A stretch of DNA of 64,000 nt from Pseudocitrobacter sp913778145. GTDB taxonomy: Bacteria > Pseudomonadota > Gammaproteobacteria > Enterobacterales > Enterobacteriaceae. The notes below the pieces were generated by a model. The model did not search any database and was not told the DNA's origin. It saw nothing but the letters and a program-made list of their open reading frames with translations. A program made the position numbers and the translations under genes. Where the stretch lies: NCBI GenBank assembly GCA_035726825.1, contig JALNTX010000006.1:124001-188000 (forward strand). Reading direction: 5' to 3'. Shown here piece after piece: positions 8,273 to 17,249 of the stretch; position 1 is the first letter of the stretch, and every line of letters starts with the position of its first letter.

Positions 8273-8967
8273 TTCGGGCCTCCGGCACGGACGTCGACGT
8301 ACTGCGGGGCAACGTCCTGGCTAAAGCGTCGTTGATAGCTTTGCAGTGGGGAACTGTCACAGCTGGTGGCATTATCTTCGATAAATTTCACCTGTTCTTC
8401 TTCCCAGACTGCATCAAGCGCCTGTCGGGTGTCGTCGCGCGGTTCACCCGCCACCTGTTTTGTGACACTGTCACTTGAAAGTGAGGTGTTGGCGATAATC
8501 AGCAGGGCATCAAAAATCTGATACCACGGTGCCTCGCGCTGTTTTAGTCGCCCGCCCAGCAGCGCCAGAATCGGCGCGACGTTCTGTAATCCCTCCTGCG
8601 CGTCGTGGGGAGGAAGGACGCTGAGATATTCCAGATAAAGCGGCAGATAATCCGGCAGTTCGCGACAATCGATCTGCAGCCCGGCTTTTTCATACTGAGC
8701 CATTAAATCGACCATCGCCTGGCCCCGATCGCGCGATTCCGCATGCACGTGCTCAAACAGCAGCAGCGAGGTGGCGCGACCGCGTTCAAAAAACTCGCAC
8801 CATTCCGCCTGCTTATCGAGCAGCGGCACGCTGAGGTGCTTCACCACAAACGGCAGCAGCATCGGCGCATCGCGTTCTACCAGATTTATCAGCTCGTCGC
8901 GATTCTCCCAGCATACTTCATCCGGATACTCCAGCAGCAGGCCGATCACCTTCAATATTTGCATCAC
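8269..8967 (-). CDS. narW: Nitrate reductase 2 assembly chaperone (NarJ family)
   Basis: A 232-residue cytoplasmic redox-enzyme maturation protein of the NarJ/TorD type, all-helical, starting MMQILKVIGLLLEYPDEVCWE. NarJ-family proteins bind the catalytic subunit and help the molybdenum cofactor and the nearby FeS cluster enter before membrane docking; they are not part of the final enzyme. The family stretch LPDYLPLYLEYLS is present. It overlaps narY and narV by 4 bases on each side, as expected for coupled translation. Confidence 0.92.
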   Translation of the reverse strand: MMQILKVIGLLLEYPDEVCWENRDELINLVERDAPMLLPFVVKHLSVPLLDKQAEWCEFFERGRATSLLLFEHVHAESRDRGQAMVDLMAQYEKAGLQIDCRELPDYLPLYLEYLSVLPPHDAQEGLQNVAPILALLGGRLKQREAPWYQIFDALLIIANTSLSSDSVTKQVAGEPRDDTRQALDAVWEEEQVKFIEDNATSCDSSPLQSYQRRFSQDVAPQYVDVRAGGPK

Positions 8968-10508
8968 TCTCCCTCCGCTTTTTCACGCACTTCCGTGATG
9001 TTGATGGCGTCGATTCGCTGGCTGTTGAACAGGTTGAATTTGGTGTCTGAACCGTGACAGCCGTCGCCAAAGGTAAAGCCGCAGCCGTTGCGTTCCGGGA
9101 AGGCATCTTCCGCCAGTTCGCGGTGGCTGGTCGGGATCACAAAGCGATCCTCGTAGTTAGCGATCGCCAGATAACGGTACATCTCTTCGACCTGTTCCAC
9201 GCTAAGGCCCACTTCCTCAATGGCGCGGGTATCGGTAACGCCTTCGACGGTTTGTGAGCGTTTATAGTGGCGCATCGCCATCATGCGTTTCAGGGCGCGC
9301 AGCACCGGGCCGGTATCGCCCGCGCTCAGCATATTGGCGAGGTATTGTACCGGAATACGCAGGGTTTCCACGGCAGGCAACACGCCGCCATTACGCGGCA
9401 GGCCACCAGCGTCGGCAACGGACTGTATCGGTGACAGCGGCGGCACGTACCAGACCATCGGCAGGGTGCGATATTCCGGATGCAGCGGCAGGGCCAGCTT
9501 CCAGTCCATCGCCATTTTATAGACCGGCGAGCGCTGGGCCGCTTCAATGACGTTTTGCGGAATACCCTGTTTCAGCGCTTCTTCAATGACCGCCGGGTCG
9601 TTCGGGTTGAGGAATACATCGCACTGACGCTCATAGAGATCCGTTTCATGTTCGGTGCTGGCCGCTTCTTCGATACGGTCCGCATCATAGAGCAGCACGC
9701 CCAGGTAGCGGATGCGCCCGACGCAGGTTTCCGAACAGACGGTCGGCTGGCCGGACTCAATGCGCGGGTAACAGAAAATGCATTTTTCTGACTTGCCGCT
9801 CTTCCAGTTAAAGTAGATTTTTTTATACGGACAGCCGCTGATGCACATCCTCCAGCCGCGACATTTGTCCTGATCGATAAGCACAATCCCATCTTCTTCA
9901 CGCTTATAAATCGCGCCGCTCGGGCAGGTCGCCACACAGCTGGGGTTCAGACAGTGTTCGCACAGGCGCGGCAGATACATCATGAAGGTATTTTCAAACG
10001 CGCCGTACATCTCTTTCTGCATCGACTCGAAGTTGCGATCGTGGGCGCGCTTATCGAATTCACCGCCCAGCAGCTCTTCCCAGTTCGGGCCCCATTCGAT
10101 CTTATTCATGCGCTTGCCGCTTATCAGCGAACGCGGACGCGCGGTTGGCAGATCTTTCCCTTCCGGCGCGTTATGCAGACTCTGGTAATCGTAGGTGAAA
10201 GGCTCGTAATACTCATCAATAGCCGGCAGCACCGGGTTGGCGAAGATTTTCGATAACAGGCCGAGCTTACCGCCCAGGCGCGGCGTGAGCTTACCGCTGA
10301 TACCACGCACCCAGCCGCCTTGCCATTTATCCTGATCTTCCCAGTTTTTCGGATAACCGATACCGGGCTTGGTCTCCACATTGTTAAACCACGCATACTC
10401 CATGCCTTCGCGGCTACTCCAGACGTTTTTACAGGTCACCGAGCAGGTGTGACAGCCGATGCATTTATCAAGATTCAGTACCATTCCAACTTGCGAACGT
10501 ATTTTCAT
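8964..10508 (-). CDS. narY: Respiratory nitrate reductase 2 beta subunit (FeS protein)
   Basis: 514 residues, normal for NarH/NarY. It holds four cysteine clusters: C16-x2-C19-x2-C22-x3-C26 near the N-terminus (CIGCHTCSVTC), then CEHCLNPSCVATC, then CRGWRMCISGC, in which Trp replaces one Cys as is typical of the [3Fe-4S] site, and a CIFCYPRIESGQPTVCSETC-type motif. It carries electrons from NarV to NarZ on the cytoplasmic face. It overlaps narZ by 4 bases upstream and narW by 4 downstream. Confidence 0.95.
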   Translation of the reverse strand: MKIRSQVGMVLNLDKCIGCHTCSVTCKNVWSSREGMEYAWFNNVETKPGIGYPKNWEDQDKWQGGWVRGISGKLTPRLGGKLGLLSKIFANPVLPAIDEYYEPFTYDYQSLHNAPEGKDLPTARPRSLISGKRMNKIEWGPNWEELLGGEFDKRAHDRNFESMQKEMYGAFENTFMMYLPRLCEHCLNPSCVATCPSGAIYKREEDGIVLIDQDKCRGWRMCISGCPYKKIYFNWKSGKSEKCIFCYPRIESGQPTVCSETCVGRIRYLGVLLYDADRIEEAASTEHETDLYERQCDVFLNPNDPAVIEEALKQGIPQNVIEAAQRSPVYKMAMDWKLALPLHPEYRTLPMVWYVPPLSPIQSVADAGGLPRNGGVLPAVETLRIPVQYLANMLSAGDTGPVLRALKRMMAMRHYKRSQTVEGVTDTRAIEEVGLSVEQVEEMYRYLAIANYEDRFVIPTSHRELAEDAFPERNGCGFTFGDGCHGSDTKFNLFNSQRIDAINITEVREKAEGE

Positions 10509-13500
10509 TTTTTCGCCTCCTGTACCTGATCCTGACCTTCGCCATCCAGCCAGTTAATGTTTTTCATTTTGCGGATCATGATGAACTCATCGCGGTTTGA
10601 ACCGACCGTTCCGTAGTAGTTAAAGCCGTAAGCCAGCTGCGCATAGCCGCCAATCATGTGCGTCGGTTTCGGGCAGACGCGGGTGACCGAGTTATGGATC
10701 CCGCCGCGCCGTCCGGTGACTTCAGAACCCGGAATATTCATGATGCGTTCCTGGGCGTGATACATCATGGTCATGCCCGGCGGAATTCGCTGGCTGACCA
10801 CTGCGCGGGCGGTGAGCGCACCGTTGGCGTTGAAGGCTTCAATCCAGTCGTTATCGGCGATGCCAAGCTCTTTGGCGTCGGTTTCGCTTATCCACACAAT
10901 CGGCCCGCCGCGCGACATAGTCAGCATCAGCAGGTTCTCACTGTAGGTGGAGTGGATGCCCCATTTCTGGTGCGGCGTCAGGAAGTTAAGCGCTTTCTCC
11001 GGGAAGCCGTTGGGCGGCACTTCCTTCATGTGCGTGACGCTGCGGGTATCAATCGGCGGGCGATAAGCCACCAGTGCCTCACCAAAATCGCGCATCCAGG
11101 CGTGGTCCTGATACAACTGTTGACGCCCGGAAACCGTGCGCCACGGGATCAGCTCATGCACGTTGGTGTAACCGGCGTTATAGGAAACATGTTCGCTCTC
11201 AAGTCCAGACCAGGTCGGGCTGGAGATAATTTTGCGCGGCTGGGCCTGGATATCGCGGAAGCGGATTTTTTCATCTTCTTTGTTCAGCGCCAGATGGGTG
11301 TGATCGCGCCCGGTAAATTCGCCCAGCGCTTCCCAGGCTTTTACTGCCACCTGGCCGTTGGTTTCCGGGGCGAGCGAAAGAATCACTTCCGAGGCGTCGA
11401 GCGCGGTTTCGATTTTCGGGCGGCCTTTGGCCGGGCCATCCAGCTTCACGTAGTTCAGCTTGCCGAGGAAATCGACTTCCTGCTGCGTTTTCCAGCTGAT
11501 GCCTTTCCCGCCGTTGCCCAGCTTATCCATCAGCGGGCCAAGGGAAGTGAAACGCTCATAGGTGGCGGGGTAGTCACGCTCAACAGCAATAATGTTAGGC
11601 GCGGTTTTCCCCGGAATCAGATCACATTCGCCTTTTCGCCAGTCTTTGATATCAAACGGTTGCGATAACTCTGCCGGGGAGTCATGTTGCAGCGGCAGCA
11701 GCACGATATCCGTTTCCTGGCCCAGATGTCCCTGGCATAATTCAGAGAATGATTTGGCAATGCCTTTGTAGATCTCCCAGTCGCTTTTCGATTCCCAGGC
11801 CGGGTCGACGGCGGCGGAGAGCGGGTGGATAAACGGGTGCATATCCGAGGTGTTCATATCGTCTTTTTCATACCAGGTCGCGGTCGGTAAAACGATATCG
11901 GAGAACAGACAGGTGCTGGACATACGGAAATCGAGCGTGACCAGCAGATCCAGCTTGCCCTCAATAGCGGCGGTTTGCCACTCGACTTCCTCCGGTTTTA
12001 CGTCATCGGTGGAACCCAGTTCTTCCCCCTGAATACCGCTATCCGTACCCAGTAAATACTTAAGCATGTACTCATGCCCCTTACCGGAAGATCCCAACAG
12101 GTTAGAACGCCAGATAAACAGGTTACGCGGGTGGTTTTTACCGCTGTCCGGCTGTTCGCAGGCCATGCGAATATCACCGGATTTCAGCGACTGCGCGGTG
12201 TAGTCCGTTGGCGATACGCCTGCGGCTTCCGCCATCCCTTTGATGTGCAGTGGATTCAGATTGAGCTGCGGGGCAGACGGCAGCCAGCCCATTCGTTCAG
12301 CACGGACGTTAAAGTCAACCAGATGACCCGTGTATTTGCCCGGATCGGCCAGCGGTGAGAGTAACTCCTGGGCGGTGAGTTTCTCGTAGCGCCACTGACT
12401 GGCGTGGTTGTAAAAGTACGAGGTGCTGTTCATGTGGCGCGGCGGACGGTTCCAGTCCAGGGCGAAGGCCAGCGGCAGCCAACCGGTTTGCGGACGCAGT
12501 TTTTCCTGGCCGACATAGTGCGCCCAGCCGCCGCCGCTTTGACCGACACAGCCGCAGAACACCAGCATGTTGATCATCCCGCGGTAGTTCATGTCCATGT
12601 GGTACCAGTGGTTGACCCCGGCCCCGAGAATAATCATTGAACGGCCGTGCGTTTTGTTGGCGGTGTCGGCAAATTCGCGAGCAATCAGCTCAATGTTTCT
12701 GCGCGGTACACCGGTGATCTGCTCGGCCCAGGCCGGGCTGTAGGCTTTGACATCATCATAGTCGGTGGCGGCGTGCTCGTCGTTCAGACCGCGATCGAGG
12801 CCGTAATTCGCAAGGATCAGGTCATAGACGCTGACCACCAGCCCGCTTTTACCATCCGCTAAAGTTAACTGTTTTGCCGGAAGCTGGCGCACCAGAATCG
12901 GTTCCTGTTTGACGCTGCGGAAATGCGGGTTTTCATTGCCGCCAAAGTAGGGGAAGGCCACGCCCGCGACCGTATCACGGGTATCCATCAGCGACAGCGT
13001 CAGTTCGGTCTCCTGGCCCGCCGCCAGCGATTCGAGATTCCATTTGCCTTTCTCACCCCAGCGGAAGCCAATCGAGCCGTTGGGTACAACCAGTTCGCCT
13101 GCGGTGTTGTAGGCCACGGTTTTCCACTCCGGATTATTGCTTTCACCCAGACCATCCACGAGGTCGGATGCGCGCAGCATGCGGCCTGCGCTGTACGAAC
13201 CATCTTCACGCGCGTCGAGCATCACCAGCATCGGCATATCACTGTAGCGACGGCAGTAGTTGAGGAAATATTCGCTTGGGTTATCGAGGTGGAACTCTTT
13301 GAGGATCACATGGCCCATCGCCATCGCCAGGGCGCTATCGGTGCCCTGTTTTGGTGCCAGCCAGTGGTCGCAGAGTTTGGCAACTTCCGAATAGTCCGGG
13401 GTAATGGCGATGGTTTTGGTACCCTTGTAGCGCACCTCGGTGAAGAAGTGGGCGTCTGGTGTACGCGTCTGCGGCACGTTAGAGCCCCAGGCGATGATAT

Positions 13501-14245
13501 AGCTGGAGTTGTACCAGTCAGCGGATTCCGGCACATCCGTTTGCTCGCCCCAGGTCATCGGCGAGGCAGGAGGAAGGTCGCAGTACCAGTCGTAGAAACT
13601 CAAACAGGTACCGCCAATCAGCGAGAGATAACGCGTCCCCGCCGCGTAAGAGACCATCGACATCGCCGGGATCGGTGAGAAACCTGCCACTCTGTCCGGG
13701 CCGTAGTTTTTAATCGTCCAGACGTTGGCGGCGGCGATAAGCTGATTCAGCTCTTTCCACGACGAGCGAACAAAGCCGCCTTTGCCTCGCGCTTGCTTGT
13801 AACTGAGACACTTCTGTTTATCACTCATGATGGCATCCCAGGCCACCACCGGATCGCTGTGCTGGCTTAAAGATTCGCGCCACAGTTCAATCAATTTTTT
13901 ACGCGCCAGCGGATATTTCAGGCGGTTGGCGCTGTAGAGATACCAGGAGTAACTCGCGCCACGCGGGCAGCCGCGTGGTTCATGATTCGGCAGGTCAGGG
14001 CGGGTACGCGGATAGTCAGTCTGTTGGGTTTCCCAGGTAACCAGCCCATTCTTGACGTAAATCTTCCAGCTACAGGAGCCGGTACAGTTGACGCCGTGGG
14101 TGGATCGCACAATTTTGTCGAATTGCCAACGCTGGCGATAGCTGTCTTCCCAGTCACGGTTGGTGTGAAACTCCTGGCCGTGGCCATTGGCGAAGGTTTC
14201 GCCTTTTTGTTTGAAATAACGAAAGCGATCCAGCAACTTACTCAT
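10505..14245 (-). CDS. narZ: Respiratory nitrate reductase 2 alpha subunit (molybdenum catalytic subunit)
   Basis: 1246 residues, the standard length of NarG/NarZ. The N-terminal [4Fe-4S] ligands are H50, C54, C58 and C93 (in HGVNCTGSC and PRGCPRGAS), the His-coordinated FS0 cluster of NarG. The protein binds bis-MGD molybdenum cofactor and reduces nitrate to nitrite in the cytoplasm. An AGGAGAAAT ribosome site precedes the ATG. Long open frames on the opposite strand, including one of 336 codons near 10.7-11.7 kb, are shadows of this gene. In E. coli the Z operon is stationary-phase linked (RpoS) rather than strongly FNR-induced; no clear FNR box was seen here. Confidence 0.96.
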   Translation of the reverse strand: MSKLLDRFRYFKQKGETFANGHGQEFHTNRDWEDSYRQRWQFDKIVRSTHGVNCTGSCSWKIYVKNGLVTWETQQTDYPRTRPDLPNHEPRGCPRGASYSWYLYSANRLKYPLARKKLIELWRESLSQHSDPVVAWDAIMSDKQKCLSYKQARGKGGFVRSSWKELNQLIAAANVWTIKNYGPDRVAGFSPIPAMSMVSYAAGTRYLSLIGGTCLSFYDWYCDLPPASPMTWGEQTDVPESADWYNSSYIIAWGSNVPQTRTPDAHFFTEVRYKGTKTIAITPDYSEVAKLCDHWLAPKQGTDSALAMAMGHVILKEFHLDNPSEYFLNYCRRYSDMPMLVMLDAREDGSYSAGRMLRASDLVDGLGESNNPEWKTVAYNTAGELVVPNGSIGFRWGEKGKWNLESLAAGQETELTLSLMDTRDTVAGVAFPYFGGNENPHFRSVKQEPILVRQLPAKQLTLADGKSGLVVSVYDLILANYGLDRGLNDEHAATDYDDVKAYSPAWAEQITGVPRRNIELIAREFADTANKTHGRSMIILGAGVNHWYHMDMNYRGMINMLVFCGCVGQSGGGWAHYVGQEKLRPQTGWLPLAFALDWNRPPRHMNSTSYFYNHASQWRYEKLTAQELLSPLADPGKYTGHLVDFNVRAERMGWLPSAPQLNLNPLHIKGMAEAAGVSPTDYTAQSLKSGDIRMACEQPDSGKNHPRNLFIWRSNLLGSSGKGHEYMLKYLLGTDSGIQGEELGSTDDVKPEEVEWQTAAIEGKLDLLVTLDFRMSSTCLFSDIVLPTATWYEKDDMNTSDMHPFIHPLSAAVDPAWESKSDWEIYKGIAKSFSELCQGHLGQETDIVLLPLQHDSPAELSQPFDIKDWRKGECDLIPGKTAPNIIAVERDYPATYERFTSLGPLMDKLGNGGKGISWKTQQEVDFLGKLNYVKLDGPAKGRPKIETALDASEVILSLAPETNGQVAVKAWEALGEFTGRDHTHLALNKEDEKIRFRDIQAQPRKIISSPTWSGLESEHVSYNAGYTNVHELIPWRTVSGRQQLYQDHAWMRDFGEALVAYRPPIDTRSVTHMKEVPPNGFPEKALNFLTPHQKWGIHSTYSENLLMLTMSRGGPIVWISETDAKELGIADNDWIEAFNANGALTARAVVSQRIPPGMTMMYHAQERIMNIPGSEVTGRRGGIHNSVTRVCPKPTHMIGGYAQLAYGFNYYGTVGSNRDEFIMIRKMKNINWLDGEGQDQVQEAKK

Positions 14246-14258
14246 GACATTTCTCCTG

Positions 14259-14280
14259 ACGGGGAAAGCGGCTTCCCCGT
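14259..14280 (-). promoter_or_regulatory. Intercistronic hairpin between narU and narZ
   Basis: ACGGGGAA (14259-14266) pairs perfectly with TTCCCCGT (14273-14280) around a 6-base loop, directly upstream of the narZ ribosome site on the coding strand. There is no T-run after it. It could stabilise the downstream narZYWV message, act as a partial terminator after narU, or influence narZ translation. Confidence 0.5.
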
Positions 14281-14305
14281 GGTTACACTGCTCAGGTATT
14301 TTTGA

Positions 14306-15694
14306 TTATTGAGATGACGCTTTACGGCGACCATAAACCAGCCAGGTCACGAGCACACAAACGATGTAAAAGACGAGGAAGACCTTCATCGCGCCAACCG
14401 GGGAACCAGTTAACGCAAGCGAGGTACCAAAGGCCTTAGGAATAAAGAAACCGCCCACCGCGCCAATGGCTGAGATAAACCCCAGCGCGGCGGCGGTATC
14501 GGTAACGGCGGCATGTTGAGCTTCTTCGTCACTGCCGCCACGTTTTTTGACTTTATCGATGGTGATTTGCCGGAAAATCACGGCGATCATCTGGAAGGTT
14601 GAGCCGCTGCCTAACCCGGCGGTGAGGAACAGGCCCATAAAGACGACGTAGAACGCAAGGAAGCTGCCCAGCCCGGAGCCGGGAAGGGTGAGGAATAACA
14701 GGGCGGTAAACAGCGCCATCAGAACGAAATTCACCAGTGTGACCCGCACGCCGCCCAGACGATCGGAGATCACGCCGCCAAATGAGCGGGCGAGCGCGCC
14801 AATAAACGGCCCGAAGAAGGCGAGTTTAAGGATATTCACATCCGGGAACTGTGTTTTCGCCAGCATCGCGAAGCCCGCTGAGAAACCGATAAACGAGCCG
14901 AAGGTAGCGAGATAAAGCAGGCTTAACAGCCACATATGCCCGCTTTTCAACACCGGAAGCTGTTCCGCAATCGACGCTTTTGAGCTGGCAATATCGTTCA
15001 TCCCAAACCAGGCGGCAATCGTGGCAATCAGCAGCAGCGGCGCCCAGATCCACGCGGCGTTGGTAAGCCACATTGAAGAACCGTCTTCCTGGGTGACGCC
15101 ATGAACACCCAGGAAGGTAAATATCGGCAGGAAAATCACCAGCGGCGCGGCCAACTGCATGACGCTAACGCCAAGGTTACCCAGCCCGCCATTGATGCCC
15201 AGCGCACTGCCTTGCTTTGCTTTTGGATAAAAGAAGCTAATGTTTCCCATGCTGGAAGCGAAGTTCGCCCCGGCAAAGCCGCACAACAATGAAATGATGA
15301 TAAATACTTCGAAAGGAGTACCTGTATTCTGAATGGCAATGCCCAGCCAGATACACGGAATAATCAGAATAACGGTACTTAATACCGTCCAGTAGCGCCC
15401 GCCAAATATAGGCACCATAAAGGAGTAGGGGACGCGTAAAATAGCGCCAGAGAGAGAAGGTAACGCCGTTAATAAAAAGAGCTGATCGGTGGTGAAATTA
15501 AAGCCGACTTTATTGAGATTGACCGCAACGGCACTAAAGAGCATCCAGACACAGAAGGCGAGCAATAAACAACTTACTGAAATTATGAGGTTTTTTCGCG
15601 CAATCCTGTGCCCTTTATTCTCCCAGAACGCCGCATTTTCCGGTTTCCACGTAGTTAAAAGATAATGATTATTTTTCTCATTTTGTTGTGACAT
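14306..15694 (-). CDS. narU: Nitrate/nitrite transporter NarU
   Basis: 462 residues, the same length as E. coli NarU, an MFS protein of the nitrate/nitrite porter family with twelve membrane segments. The nitrate signature is present twice in form (GFAGANFASSMGNISFFYP and FLTAGLGSGSTFQMIAVIF). It brings nitrate in and exports nitrite for the NarZYV enzyme. The ATG at 15694 (MSQQNEKN) has a GAGGGTGAT ribosome site and matches the E. coli start; an in-frame ATG 36 bases upstream is less likely. It heads the narUZYWV unit, with narZ 60 bases downstream. Confidence 0.94.
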   Translation of the reverse strand: MSQQNEKNNHYLLTTWKPENAAFWENKGHRIARKNLIISVSCLLLAFCVWMLFSAVAVNLNKVGFNFTTDQLFLLTALPSLSGAILRVPYSFMVPIFGGRYWTVLSTVILIIPCIWLGIAIQNTGTPFEVFIIISLLCGFAGANFASSMGNISFFYPKAKQGSALGINGGLGNLGVSVMQLAAPLVIFLPIFTFLGVHGVTQEDGSSMWLTNAAWIWAPLLLIATIAAWFGMNDIASSKASIAEQLPVLKSGHMWLLSLLYLATFGSFIGFSAGFAMLAKTQFPDVNILKLAFFGPFIGALARSFGGVISDRLGGVRVTLVNFVLMALFTALLFLTLPGSGLGSFLAFYVVFMGLFLTAGLGSGSTFQMIAVIFRQITIDKVKKRGGSDEEAQHAAVTDTAAALGFISAIGAVGGFFIPKAFGTSLALTGSPVGAMKVFLVFYIVCVLVTWLVYGRRKASSQ

Positions 15695-15959
15695 ATCACC
15701 CTCGACGCGCCAGTAATTAATGAAAAACAAGCAATAACGGCGGCTGATATGTACAAATCAGTTTGCCGTCAAATAATCGGTATTATTGGAGTCTCGAATG
15801 AAGGATAGATAAGAAAAGCTCGCCACGAGAAGGACATGGGTATTATAAGGGATAACAATTGTTACTAATTGTAACGCGTAAGTTAATGTTCGGTTGATCG
15901 CATGCGGTTTTTATGGAGATGCTGGAAACGTCAGGGAAACTAAAGTATTGGATGGTGCA
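15695..15959. other. narU upstream intergenic region with palindrome
   Basis: No gene is seen here. The region is A+T-rich and should hold the narU promoter. TAACAATTGTTA at 15853-15864 is a perfect 12-base palindrome, immediately followed by GTTAC (15861-15865) / GTAAC (15871-15875), so two overlapping symmetric elements lie about 160 bases before narU. They could be operator sites. I do not see a good FNR half-site pair. Confidence 0.35.
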
Positions 15960-16187
15960 CCCTCACCCTGGCCCTCTCCCTGAGGGAGAGGGGACAGATC
16001 GTGCAAATTCTCAACTCTGGTACTGGTTTTCTCTATCTCCTTGAGGAAGAGGGGACAGATCGTGCAAATTCTCAACCCTGGTACTGGTTTTCTCTATCTC
16101 CTTGAGGGAGAGGGAACAGACTGTGAAAATTCTTAATCCGGGCACTGGTTTTCTCCCTCTCCCTGCGGGAGAGGGCCGGGGTGAGGG
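15960..16187. repeat. 228-bp non-coding element: 21-bp inverted ends and 61-bp tandem repeats
   Basis: The left end CCCTCACCCTGGCCCTCTCC (15960-15979, plus C15980) and the right end GGGAGAGGGCCGGGGTGAGG (16167-16186, plus G16187) are inverted copies with one mismatch in 21. Each end is itself part of a CCCTCTCCC...GGGAGAGGG palindrome. Between them a unit of about 61 bp, containing ACAGATCGTGCAAATTCTC and TACTGGTTTTCTC, occurs about three times with small changes (near 15990, 16051 and 16112). It has no coding potential. It resembles the short palindromic intergenic families of Enterobacteriaceae or a MITE, here expanded by tandem duplication. It ends 10 bases from the IclR-type gene and could end its transcript. 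Confidence 0.7.
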
Positions 16188-16196
16188 GCGCTCTTC

Positions 16197-16994
16197 TCAC
16201 AACTGCAACGACAACTCCATCGCCGCCCGTCTTAGCGGAGCCAGTGCTTTCTCCTTCAGCGCCTGGGCGTCCATGCTGGATGCCGGAACGCCGACATTCA
16301 TGGCCGCCACGGTTTGCCCGCTGCGCGACAACAGCGGCACCGCCAGCGAGCAAAGGCCCACCTCTATCTGCCGGTCGGCAAGGGCATAACCCTGAATGCG
16401 CACTTTGGCAATCTCCGCGCGCAGCGATTCTTTATCGCACAGCGTATGCGGCGTATAGCGAATCAGCGCGGCACGTGACAGTGTCACTTCCAGTTGTTCT
16501 TCCGGTAGCGCGCTGAGCAGCACGCGGCCCATCGATGTCGCCCAGGCGGGCAAACGGCTGCCGCGTCCTAAATCAATGCTCAGCAGGTTGTTCACGGCGG
16601 TACGCGCGATGTATAGCACATTATCGCCATCGAGCGTCGCCGCAGAACAGGATTCATTCAACTGCTGGCCAAGAATATCGAGGGAGTGCTGCGCCGCTTT
16701 CGCCAGCGGCGTTCCGGCAAGATAGGCGTGCCCGACCGCCAGCACGCGGGGCAAAAGCTCATAGGTTCGGCCATCTGGCGTATGTACCATACCCAGCGCC
16801 GCAAGGGTGTACAAACAGCGGCGAACGGCCGCGCGGGAGATCTGGGTTTTCTGGCTAAGTTGTGAGATTGTTAATCGCTGACGTTGTGGGGTGAAGGCAC
16901 TCAGCACCTCCAGGCCACGCGCCAGAGACAACATAAAGTTGGGATCCCGCTCAGCCTGCCTGGCTGCAAGGGAGTCGTTGATTTCATTGCTCAT
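16197..16994 (-). CDS. IclR-family regulator of the cat-ben cluster (PcaR/PcaU/PobR-like)
   Basis: 265 residues: an N-terminal winged helix (ARGLEVLSAFTPQRQRLTIS then KTQISRAAVRRCLYTLAALG) and a C-terminal IclR effector domain (about 95-260; GRVLLSALPEEQ, GYALADRQIEVGLCSLAVPL). This is the subgroup that includes PcaR, PcaU and PobR, which control aromatic catabolism and respond to ring-cleavage intermediates. It is divergent from catB, with a symmetric 28-base operator candidate in between. Use of an IclR regulator is unlike the LysR-type CatM/BenM or AraC-type BenR of Acinetobacter and Pseudomonas. The start at 16994 fits GGAG spaced 9 bases away. Confidence 0.85.
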   Translation of the reverse strand: MSNEINDSLAARQAERDPNFMLSLARGLEVLSAFTPQRQRLTISQLSQKTQISRAAVRRCLYTLAALGMVHTPDGRTYELLPRVLAVGHAYLAGTPLAKAAQHSLDILGQQLNESCSAATLDGDNVLYIARTAVNNLLSIDLGRGSRLPAWATSMGRVLLSALPEEQLEVTLSRAALIRYTPHTLCDKESLRAEIAKVRIQGYALADRQIEVGLCSLAVPLLSRSGQTVAAMNVGVPASSMDAQALKEKALAPLRRAAMELSLQL

Positions 16995-17122
16995 TTTAAC
17001 CCGCTCCATACAGGGGTAATGATGCCCACAGCGTCACTATACCTCGTGGGTGCAACGGCAGGCAGGAATCTCCCCAATATCCCACGAAGATCACATTATT
17101 AACTGTCTTATAACAAACGCGT

Positions 17123-17150
17123 CGATAATCGCACAACATTTCGATTATCG
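17123..17150. promoter_or_regulatory. Candidate IclR operator upstream of catB
   Basis: CGATAATCG (17123-17131) and CGATTATCG (17142-17150) are a perfect 9-base inverted repeat with a 10-base spacer (one helical turn centre to centre of about two turns). It lies in the regulator/catB divergent region and just upstream of the likely catB -35, the position expected for an activator. A looser half-copy GGTTATCG is at 17193-17200. PcaU of Acinetobacter uses a palindrome plus a third repeat, which this arrangement recalls. Confidence 0.6.
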
Positions 17151-17153
17151 TCG

Positions 17154-17181
17154 TTGACCACCCCTGTTGTGAAAATCTATT
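17154..17181 (+). promoter_or_regulatory. Likely catB promoter
   Basis: TTGACC (17154-17159) and TCTATT (17176-17181) are separated by 16 bases. This gives a start near 17188, about 60 bases before the catB ATG. The inverted repeat described above abuts the -35 element. Confidence 0.4.
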
Positions 17182-17249
17182 GTCAAAAGCAAGGTTATCG
17201 CCACCCCGTGGAGATAAGACCAAAACAATAAGAAGTAAAAGGAAGAGAG

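Noticed and set aside
10658..11668. 336-codon frame on the plus strand inside narZ
   Set aside because: It is fully antisense to a highly conserved catalytic subunit and shows no recognisable domain or ribosome site.
15960..16187. CRISPR array
   Set aside because: The repeat unit is about 61 bp in direct tandem with no unique spacers, and no cas genes are near.
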